In this document: piece after piece, positions 28,301-34,559 of the stretch | Layout: each line of letters starts with the position of its first letter | Position numbering within the stretch: position 1 is the stretch's first letter | NCBI GenBank assembly: GCA_007133495.1 | Contig: SLMS01000131.1 | Coordinates: 1-34,559, forward strand | Direction of reading: 5' to 3' | Length of the DNA: 34,559 bases | From: Candidatus Sumerlaeota bacterium | GTDB lineage: Bacteria > Sumerlaeota > Sumerlaeia > SLMS01 | Position numbers and translations under genes: made by a program | Notes under the pieces: model-generated | Seen by the model: the letters and a program-made list of their open reading frames with translations, nothing else | Database searches by the model: none | What the model was told of the DNA's origin: nothing

Positions 28301-29307
28301 TCACACCCGACGGGCCAAGCTCCCGCACCAACAACCAGGGCATCGCCAATATCGGCACCGTCAAGCCCGACATCTATACGCTCGAACTCTCTCACGGCGA
28401 CTTCCTCCCCACCGAACGCGAGGTCGTCCAGGTCACACGCGGCGGCGAAACTGACCTCGGCACCATCCGCATGGACCCCGGCGGCGTTCTCCATGGCCGC
28501 GTCGTGGACGGCACCCGCCAGCCTCTCCGCGGCATCAACGTCGAGGCACGCTCCGTAGAGGAAGAAGACGAGGTGAACCGTGCCGGCACCGACGCAGGCG
28601 GCCGTTACTCCCTGCGCGGCCTGCGCCCCGGCGGTCAGATCGTCACCTTCAGCGGCACCGTCAACGACCGCCGCGTCGCGCGCAGTTTCGAAATCAACAT
28701 CTCCCCCGAGCGCGAATCAAACCACGACGTCACCCTCTGGGCCAACTCACGCCTTACCGGCACCCTCAATGCCGCCTCCGACGTCGACGTCTCCCGCGCC
28801 GTCGTCAATCTATACCCCATGCGCGGGGACAATGTCCCCATCACCGGCCAGTCCATACGCGTAAGCGGCATCTCCGGTAACCGCTTCGTCGAGGACAACA
28901 TGCTCGAAGGCCGCTACCTCGTCACCGTGCAGGCACCCCGCGGCTCCGGTACCGCCTACTGGGCAAACGTGGTCACCGTCGAGGACCGCGAAACATACGC
29001 CACCATCAACCAGGGCACCACAAATATAGACGGCCGCATCCTCATGACGGAAAACGGCCCTCCCGTGGCCAACCAGGAAGTCCAGCTCAGGCTCCTCACC
29101 GCCCCCCAGAGCGGCGTCTCCAGCCTGCGCCAGTGGTGGCAGTGGACCACCCGCACCGGTGAGGACGGGCTCTTCTCCCTCCGCAATCTCCCCGCGGGCA
29201 CCTACTCCCTCACCGCCCACAACGACGACATCGAGGCCGATATCCTCGAAATCATTCAGCTCCGCCCCGGCAGCTACGTCGAAGGCAAGGTTCTCTCCTT
29301 CCAGTAG
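25396..29307 (+). CDS. Giant membrane-anchored protein with about 13 CarboxypepD_reg-like repeats
   Basis: N-terminal TM (WPFAALLVLGLVVLVGWLFL), Pro/Glu-rich linker, then repeats opening G-x-V-x(5-8)-P-L-x-x-A/V-x-V, e.g. GWVNDEHGAPLQDVRIALKY, GYVVDGETGDPLQDARVTVK, GRVVDGTRQPLRGINVEARS. Confidence 0.88.
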   Translation: MPSKGRPPSWPFAALLVLGLVVLVGWLFLNGTPAPEEDTPETTAELPRQPERGPLIPEMRMGMDRSPAAQAYREELRQQREAEAPPPEPEEEPEEGEYPPTEEYTPPEPIEIALEMEPGELIGWVNDEHGAPLQDVRIALKYEEAVEDGVEPPTPETRSTENGLFTVEEIPPGPWTVTARKDNYAKVAQTAVQIPSGSQAGPITLRMEPELVLKGTVRARDEVLPGAQVSVFRDLLTINSRGEVSRVRVDYGGTSTDGEGAFEIRRLPEAALTLRVRSPGYARLQERIPMRPDMSALQLTLRPEATLGGTVRGSLGQAVEGAELTLRQPDVGGESGEVAKTTSGENGTFLFRELPSGRDYHLHAKAENYAPAGPIEVSSGTSTNVINLDSGGIITGRVANFDTGAPMASIGVVAISANEDRRRTALWTKTNSRGEYRITRLPAGDYNVAIVNDSLTSEPKSGVQVDHNSTTEGIDFSIYPGLQLRGYVVDGETGDPLQDARVTVKSLVGPELLTAKETTTFTEGSGIFRFPNMPQGLYTFEASLDGYMRGAGEEGSVRVEALRGTDPEPVDIKLYRGGRIEGYVNSAGGNPIPNATVQLFRAGGSPGRIRERDFFTSTDSGGHFEMEGIPIHDEVHLHVTAWAEGHTKARSERVILNRDQSSRTVELVLGAGQTLQATVRSSTGEGLSDADVRLSHSDFSDPDPSTWRQRESEDGRYSFENIPFGRVRVNASRDGYLPAGGNVNVESRGIAEIELTLDPAQRITGRVYDDQLNTLRSGRVDARAERGARGSGRSNIDSEGRFDIDTIGEGTFLLEVNTDISTSTGNRRFTWGFPGNEPNMGLSDVILVVPAGGGLEGKVFLPDSEGPPARFSIRVRGSYTDDAGRNRSINESHNFSGTDRWRFEKLPPGEYNVTASAPNYLPVTVGPFEVGSDGVYTAGTISLHPGGAVRFRAVHSRTQEAIGGVLGRLTPDGPSSRTNNQGIANIGTVKPDIYTLELSHGDFLPTEREVVQVTRGGETDLGTIRMDPGGVLHGRVVDGTRQPLRGINVEARSVEEEDEVNRAGTDAGGRYSLRGLRPGGQIVTFSGTVNDRRVARSFEINISPERESNHDVTLWANSRLTGTLNAASDVDVSRAVVNLYPMRGDNVPITGQSIRVSGISGNRFVEDNMLEGRYLVTVQAPRGSGTAYWANVVTVEDRETYATINQGTTNIDGRILMTENGPPVANQEVQLRLLTAPQSGVSSLRQWWQWTTRTGEDGLFSLRNLPAGTYSLTAHNDDIEADILEIIQLRPGSYVEGKVLSFQ
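28198..28205. repeat. Iterated octamer copy (GTCTATAC)
   Basis: Exact match; plus-strand coding phase gtc-tat-act (V-Y-T). Confidence 0.8.
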
Positions 29308-29320
29308 CCACCCTGAACTG

Positions 29321-31099
29321 TCAGTACAGTGCTGGAATCTCGTCACCCGGCACGGCATTCACCAGCCGCGCCGTGTTGTGCGCGCGCCGGATTGCCTCTG
29401 CATTCTCCTCCGTATTACGCACCCACACCTGCCAGCCCGCCCCCAGCGGATCGTGCGGCAATTCCGGCCACGCGGCTCCAAGGACCCAATCATCCCCGCC
29501 CGCCCGCCGAAGCGCCTGCGCCAGCCGTTGCCCGCCCTGCGTGATGATCCACTGAACCTCGTACTCGTCCAATACTTCCCGCCAATTGTTGTACAGCACC
29601 CGCCCCTCATCGTCCCGAAACGGAAACTCCGCCGCCGTCACGACGTAATTTTCCAGCCGGAAGAACTCCCCTCCGAAAATATCGAAACGCGAGTCACTGA
29701 AAACCAGATTCCGCTCCGGTGACAGGCGCCAGATCAAATATCCCGCATAGCGATTCTCGTTGAACATGTTCCCCGGCAGCTCCGCCAGCTCCGCAAGGTC
29801 CGCCACTTGCGCCGGAAAGCGCTCCCGTATATACGCCCGTCCATCCAGGTACTGCAGGTTCCTTCCTGCGTAGCTCGCCTGCGTCAGCGGACTCAGCCAC
29901 TGCCCGCCCTCCCGCGGGTTCACCGACACCCAGCCCGCCAGATAGACAGCCATCACCGCCACACCCACCGAAGGTGCCGCCCGCCGCCATATCATCCACC
30001 CCGCGTCCGGCAAGTTCCATTCCGCCAGCGAACGCTCCGCCCGCCGCACCGCCTCCCCCAGCACACGCGCCGTCAGCGGCACCATCATGATCGAAAACAG
30101 AGAAAGGTGCCGCACATGCTGGATCGCCTGATGCAGGAAAAACAGATAAATCGCCAGCTCCCAAAACCGCACCCGGAAACCCCGCAGCAGAAACGCCAAC
30201 GCCAACGTCCCTAGCACTGCCAACTGGAAATCGATCACGAAGTAGAAATCCGGCGACGCCAGCTCCCCGATCGCCCGCACCAACTCCGTATCCGTCAGCA
30301 CCCGCGCCGGAAGCTCGTATAGACGCCAACCATACGGATTCACCAGCGTCGCCACAAGCGCCGCCGGCAGCAACAACGCCAGCATCCGCGCCGGCACCAC
30401 CTGCGGCAGCCTGGCCAGCGGAACCGCCGGCAGCCGGTGCCGCACAGACTGGAAGCCATGGTCCGCCGCGAAGAAACCGAGAATCACCCCCGCCGCAAGC
30501 CAGCCTCCGTGCAGATTCGTCCACAGCGCAATCACCGGCGGCAGCGCCCAGAGCCACGCCCGCCGCAGCCAGCCCTCCGTCACCCCAACCAGCAGCAACA
30601 ACTGGCCCGCCAGCAGCAGATTGCTCACCACCGGTGGCCGCACATAGAACATACGCCGGCCGATGGCTATACACAGCACCGCCACAAGGAGCGCAATCCA
30701 CACACGCCCCGATATACGGTATGCCAGCAGATAGACAAGCCCCACCGTCAGCGCAATCAGCACGCCGTTGAACAGGATGGCGCCCCGCCAGCCGCCCAGG
30801 CCGCTCGCCTCGCCCGCACGCCAGGCAAGATAGTAGCCCGCCTGCGCCAGCCACTCGTGATTGTGCCACTCGTGGTCCTGCGCCGTATGGCTGAAGACGT
30901 CGTGTTCCGGAAGACCGTTCTGGACGATATACTGGCCCGTCTTTACATGCCACCAGCAATCGTTGTCCGATCGGATCGGCACCACCGCGATGTGCAACGC
31001 ATAGGCAAAGAGGAACAGCACCGCCAGCGCATGCGCCAGCCCCAACGGAAGAGCGCTTCCGCCCCGCTCACCTGCGGGTTCCCCCTCACTCCTCGTCAT
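29321..31099 (-). CDS. Polytopic membrane protein, glycosyltransferase-like
   Basis: Many TM segments; VPIRSDNDCWWHVKTGQYIVQNGLPEHDVFSHTAQDHEWHNHEWLAQ loop; C-terminal soluble domain. Start MTRSEGEP at 31099 overlaps the upstream gene's stop. Confidence 0.75.
   Translation of the reverse strand: MTRSEGEPAGERGGSALPLGLAHALAVLFLFAYALHIAVVPIRSDNDCWWHVKTGQYIVQNGLPEHDVFSHTAQDHEWHNHEWLAQAGYYLAWRAGEASGLGGWRGAILFNGVLIALTVGLVYLLAYRISGRVWIALLVAVLCIAIGRRMFYVRPPVVSNLLLAGQLLLLVGVTEGWLRRAWLWALPPVIALWTNLHGGWLAAGVILGFFAADHGFQSVRHRLPAVPLARLPQVVPARMLALLLPAALVATLVNPYGWRLYELPARVLTDTELVRAIGELASPDFYFVIDFQLAVLGTLALAFLLRGFRVRFWELAIYLFFLHQAIQHVRHLSLFSIMMVPLTARVLGEAVRRAERSLAEWNLPDAGWMIWRRAAPSVGVAVMAVYLAGWVSVNPREGGQWLSPLTQASYAGRNLQYLDGRAYIRERFPAQVADLAELAELPGNMFNENRYAGYLIWRLSPERNLVFSDSRFDIFGGEFFRLENYVVTAAEFPFRDDEGRVLYNNWREVLDEYEVQWIITQGGQRLAQALRRAGGDDWVLGAAWPELPHDPLGAGWQVWVRNTEENAEAIRRAHNTARLVNAVPGDEIPALY
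30317..30324. repeat. Iterated octamer copy (GTATAGAC)
   Basis: Exact match; minus-strand coding phase cgt-cta-tac (R-L-Y). Confidence 0.8.
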
Positions 31100-31505
31100 C
31101 GTCGCCGAGCGAGGCCGCTTCCAGCACCTCTTCCGCCGCGTAGATCGGCACTCGTCTCTTGCTTGCCAGCACAAGGCTGTCCGACGGCCGCGCGTCCACC
31201 CGCGCCGTCTCCCCGTCCGCCGTCCGCACCAGCAACTTGCCGATGTACGTGTCCCCTCTCAACTCCTCCACGATTACGCCCGTCAGCTCGCCCCCCATCT
31301 CCTCGATCGTGTTCAGCACCAGGTCGTGCGTCATCGGCCGCGGAGCGTGCTGGCCGTGCAGGGACTGGTCCAGCGCCAGCACCTCGTAGGGTCCGATGTA
31401 GATCGGAAACGAGCGCGTCCCCTCCTTCTCCCGCAGCACGACGGTGTGCGGACCCGCGTCCCCGCGAATCTGAATTTCCACCAGCTCCATTTCTTTCATC
31501 ATCAT
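31086..31505 (-). CDS. Bifunctional nuclease family (DUF151/BFN) protein
   Basis: VVLREKEGTRSFPIYIGPYEVLALDQSLHGQHAPRPMTHDLVLNTIEEMGGELTGVIVEELRGDTYIGKLLV...DARPSDSLVLASKRRVPIYAAEEVLE. Confidence 0.9.
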   Translation of the reverse strand: MMMKEMELVEIQIRGDAGPHTVVLREKEGTRSFPIYIGPYEVLALDQSLHGQHAPRPMTHDLVLNTIEEMGGELTGVIVEELRGDTYIGKLLVRTADGETARVDARPSDSLVLASKRRVPIYAAEEVLEAASLGDDDEE

Positions 31506-31553
31506 GGCCTGCCACTCCCGGCAACGATCATTGTCCTGCCGCTTACAACAGAA

Positions 31554-31580
31554 GGGAGCCGGACGCAAGGTCCGGCTCCC
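31554..31580. terminator. Perfect 11-bp stem hairpin GGGAGCCGGAC-GCAAG-GTCCGGCTCCC between secA and the BFN gene
   Basis: Arms 31554-31564 and 31570-31580 are exact reverse complements with a 5-nt loop. Located 3' of the secA stop and 5' of the BFN start on the same strand. Confidence 0.75.
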
Positions 31581-31616
31581 TCTCATTTGCGGCTTTTGAT
31601 TGGCGGCAAGGCCCTC

Positions 31617-34559
31617 TTACCGAGGTTCCTCTTCTCCCGGAGGGCTTTGGACCGTGTGCTGCAGCCGCTCCTTCTGCTTCGGGTCGCCGTGGCAGTCCTT
31701 GTACTTCTTGCCGCTGCCGCACGGGCACGGGTCGTTCCGGCCCACTTTCGGCGTCTCCCGCCGGTACGTGCCCAGCCCCGTCCGAGGCCTTTGCGGGCGC
31801 TTCTCCTGCTGTCCCGCCTTCGCCTGCTGGGCCGCCGCCTGCGCCTCGGCGGGGGAGAGAGCCGAGGCCTTCTGCGTCACCATCCGCTGCACCCGCTGAC
31901 GCTGCCGCGCCTCCTCCTCGGACACCGGCTGCGCCCGGAAGAACGTCTGGAACACGTTTTTGTTCACCCGCAGCATGAAGTCCTCGAACGCCGCCGTCGC
32001 GTCCCGCGTGAACTCCACCAGCGGGTCCTTCTGCGCGTAGGACCGCAGCCCAATGCCCTCGCGCAGCTCGTCGATCGCCAGAAGGTGATCCTGCCAATCC
32101 GTATCGATCATCTGCAGCCCGATGTAACGGCCGAACGGCACCGCAATATCCCCAAGGCTCGAAATCTTCTCGTCGTAGGCGTTCACGATATGCTCCATCG
32201 CCGCGTCGTGCAGCTCCTCGTAATCGCCCCAGCTCTTTCCGCGCAGCGGATCGACCGATTCCGTCACGATCGTGGACTCGATCCAGTCCAGCCAGCCGTC
32301 TATATCGGCGTCCCCCATGTTGGACTTCTCGCCGAAATACGCCGTGAACTCCGCATCGATCGCGTCCTCGAAAATACCAAGGTAGATCGGCCGGAGGTCC
32401 TCCTCCAGCAGGATGTCCCGCCGCAGCCCGTACACCTGCAGCCGCTGGCGGTTCATCACGTTGTCGAACTGCAGCGTCCGCTGCCGGCGCTCGTGGTTGA
32501 TCATCTCCACCTTCTTTTGCGCCTTCGTGATCGACCGCGTCACCATCCGGTTCTCGATAGCCTCGCCTTCCTTCATCCCCAGCCGTTCCAGCCAGACCGA
32601 TATACGGTCCGACCCGAACCACAGCATCAGGTTGTCCTCCAGCGAGACGAAAAACCGCGACGTCCCCGGGTCGCCCTGCCGGCCCGAACGGCCGCGGAGC
32701 TGTCTGTCTATACGCCGCGCCTCGTGCCGTTCCGTACCCACAATCTGCAGGCCGCCCGGCCATTCCTCGCCCGACTCGGGGTCCGTATGTGTCTCCGCCA
32801 CGCCCGGCCCGAGCCGGATGTCCGTGCCGCGCCCCGCCATGTTGGTGGCGATCGTGATCGCTCCGGGCCGGCCGGCCTCGGCCACGATCTGCGCCTCCTG
32901 CAGGTGGTTCTTCGCGTTCAGCACGTTGTGATGCAGCTTGCGCGAAGTGAACATCTTGCTCAGCTTCTCCGAGTCCAGCACGTTCGTCGTACCCACAAGG
33001 ATCGGCAGGTTCATCTTGTGCAGCCGTTCCACCTCCTCCAGCACCGCCGCGTACTTCTCCCGCTTCGTCCGGAACACCACGTCATCCATGTCCACCCGGA
33101 TCATCGGCTTGTTGGTGGGGATCGTCACGACGTCCATCTTGTACGTCGCGTGGAACTCGGCCGCCTCCGTCTCCGCCGTGCCCGTCATGCCGGACAGCAC
33201 CTTGTACATACGGAAGTAGTTCTGGATCGTGATCGTCGCCAGCGTCTGCGTCTCCGACTCGATCTTCACCCCTTCCTTCGCCTCCACCGCCTGGTGCAGC
33301 CCGTCGCTCCAGCGCCGGCCCGTCATTTTCCGGCCGGTGTTCTCGTCCACGATCACCACCTTGTTGTCCTCCACGACGTAATCCACGTCGCGGACCTTCA
33401 ACACGTAGGCGTGCAGCAACTGGCTGATCGTGTGCAGCTCCTCCGCCTTTTTGTCATGGGCGGCACGGGCCTCCTTCTTCTTCTCCTCCTTGTCCTCGTC
33501 CGTCAGTTCCTCGTCCGATTCTATACGCGCGAACTCGTCCACCACGTCGCTCAGGACGAAGTACTCCGGGTTCTCCGGCGAGAGCTCATTGCGCCCCTTC
33601 TCCGTCAGCTCGATCGAGCGGTTCTTCTCGTCCACAATAAAGTAAAGATCGCGCTCGATCTCCGGCATCCGCTTCTCGCGGATCAGCTCCATCTCCACCC
33701 GGTCCTGCATCCGCGCCCACGAAGGCTCCTGCCGCAGCTTCATGTACCGCTTGTGTTTTGGCAGGCCCTTGTAGCACTGCAGCAGCCGCACGCCTGCCTC
33801 GAATGCCTCGTCATTCGTCATCTCTTCCTTTTCCAGCAACTCCTCCGCTTCCTTCGCCAGCCGGCTCACCACCATGTTCTGCTTCGCCGTAAGGTCCCGG
33901 ATACTTGGCAGAATGCGGTCATACTGGTCGATGGACCGGTCAACGGGGCCCGAGATGATCAGCGGAGTCCGCGCCTCGTCGATCAGCACCGAGTCCACCT
34001 CGTCCACGATGCAGAAGTACGGCTCGCGCTGCGAGAGCTGGTTGCGGTGCCGTGCCATGTTGTCGCGCAGATAATCGAAACCGAACTCGTTCACCGTACC
34101 GTAGCTCACATCGCTAAGGTACATCGCCCGCCGCTCCGGCGTATGCGGCTGCGTCTTGTCCAGGCAGCCCACCGTCATCCCCAGGAAGCTGAACAGTGGC
34201 TCGTTCCACTCCGAGTCGCGCCGCGCAAGGTAATCGTTCACCGTCACAAGGTGCGAACCCCGGCAGAGCAGCGCGTGCAGATAAAGGGGCATGATCGCCG
34301 TCAGCGTCTTCCCCTCGCCCGTCGCCATCTCGGAGATGTGCCCCTCCGCCAGTGAGATCGCCCCCATAAGCTGCACGTCGAAGGGGACCGCGATCCATTC
34401 CATTTCCTGCTCCGCCACGACCCACTTCTTCCCCACGTGGCGCCGGCACACCTCCTTCATCGCCGCAAACGCGTCCGGCAGCAGGTCCATCAACTCGTAC
34501 TTCTTCTCCTCCGGCTTGATCTTCTCCCGAAGCTCCGCCCAGCGCGCCTCCGTCCACGG
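31617..34559 (-). CDS. secA: Preprotein translocase subunit SecA (5' end beyond window)
   Basis: [101 protein letters not shown]-terminal [22 protein letters not shown]. Frame stays open to base 34559. Confidence 0.97.
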   Translation of the reverse strand, partial: PWTEARWAELREKIKPEEKKYELMDLLPDAFAAMKEVCRRHVGKKWVVAEQEMEWIAVPFDVQLMGAISLAEGHISEMATGEGKTLTAIMPLYLHALLCRGSHLVTVNDYLARRDSEWNEPLFSFLGMTVGCLDKTQPHTPERRAMYLSDVSYGTVNEFGFDYLRDNMARHRNQLSQREPYFCIVDEVDSVLIDEARTPLIISGPVDRSIDQYDRILPSIRDLTAKQNMVVSRLAKEAEELLEKEEMTNDEAFEAGVRLLQCYKGLPKHKRYMKLRQEPSWARMQDRVEMELIREKRMPEIERDLYFIVDEKNRSIELTEKGRNELSPENPEYFVLSDVVDEFARIESDEELTDEDKEEKKKEARAAHDKKAEELHTISQLLHAYVLKVRDVDYVVEDNKVVIVDENTGRKMTGRRWSDGLHQAVEAKEGVKIESETQTLATITIQNYFRMYKVLSGMTGTAETEAAEFHATYKMDVVTIPTNKPMIRVDMDDVVFRTKREKYAAVLEEVERLHKMNLPILVGTTNVLDSEKLSKMFTSRKLHHNVLNAKNHLQEAQIVAEAGRPGAITIATNMAGRGTDIRLGPGVAETHTDPESGEEWPGGLQIVGTERHEARRIDRQLRGRSGRQGDPGTSRFFVSLEDNLMLWFGSDRISVWLERLGMKEGEAIENRMVTRSITKAQKKVEMINHERRQRTLQFDNVMNRQRLQVYGLRRDILLEEDLRPIYLGIFEDAIDAEFTAYFGEKSNMGDADIDGWLDWIESTIVTESVDPLRGKSWGDYEELHDAAMEHIVNAYDEKISSLGDIAVPFGRYIGLQMIDTDWQDHLLAIDELREGIGLRSYAQKDPLVEFTRDATAAFEDFMLRVNKNVFQTFFRAQPVSEEEARQRQRVQRMVTQKASALSPAEAQAAAQQAKAGQQEKRPQRPRTGLGTYRRETPKVGRNDPCPCGSGKKYKDCHGDPKQKERLQHTVQSPPGEEEPR
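32706..32713. repeat. Iterated octamer copy (GTCTATAC)
   Basis: Exact match; minus-strand coding phase cgt-ata-gac (R-I-D) in secA. Confidence 0.8.

Noticed and set aside
25396-29307. Tandem DNA repeats or CRISPR-like array in the repeat-protein gene
   Set aside because: Periodicity is at diverged protein-domain level; no near-identical DNA repeat units or spacers were seen.
84-32713. Octamer as a strand-polar KOPS/Chi-type signal
   Set aside because: The ten exact copies are split 5/5 between orientations in this window, with no strand skew.
31326-34355. 1009-aa plus-strand ORF antisense to secA
   Set aside because: Arg/His/Leu/Pro-rich translation with no domain signal, fully overlapping the unmistakable secA frame; typical antisense ORF of GC-rich DNA.
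1-34559. Mobile element, prophage or defence island
   Set aside because: No transposase, integrase, phage structural gene, toxin-antitoxin or restriction gene was recognised; content is mostly housekeeping, metabolic and secreted proteins.

Overview
GC-rich chromosomal window, almost wall-to-wall coding, with domain content suggestive of a PVC-like or other uncultivated phylum (inference; not placed phylogenetically). About 20 genes are supportable. A long minus-strand block (about 22.0 to 4.1 kb) includes a very tightly packed five-gene cassette: C39-like peptidase, RLAN/RimK-type ATP-grasp ligase, GCS2-type carboxylate-amine ligase, N-formylglutamate amidohydrolase-like hydrolase and MFS transporter. 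The rest of the block encodes a GT-C-like glycosyltransferase with TPRs, a HemW-like radical SAM protein, a MEMO family protein, a very large lamin-tail/CotH protein, TrpE and YggS. Other genes: an NtrC-type regulator, an ECF sigma factor with a membrane segment and long C-terminal extension, a REC-DUF4388 protein, DUF309, a DUF368 (PopT-type) transporter, an RmlC-like cupin, a 13-repeat CarboxypepD_reg protein, a membrane protein, a bifunctional nuclease and SecA (runs off the right edge). The main non-gene signal is an iterated octamer, GTATAGAC/GTCTATAC. By eye I find 10 exact copies plus many near-matches, in both orientations and three coding phases, often using rare ATA/CTA codons. The two best leads are this octamer (a HIP1- or uptake-sequence-like element) and the amidoligase cassette. 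No CRISPR, rRNA, tRNA, transposase or phage genes were recognised. All counts are manual.
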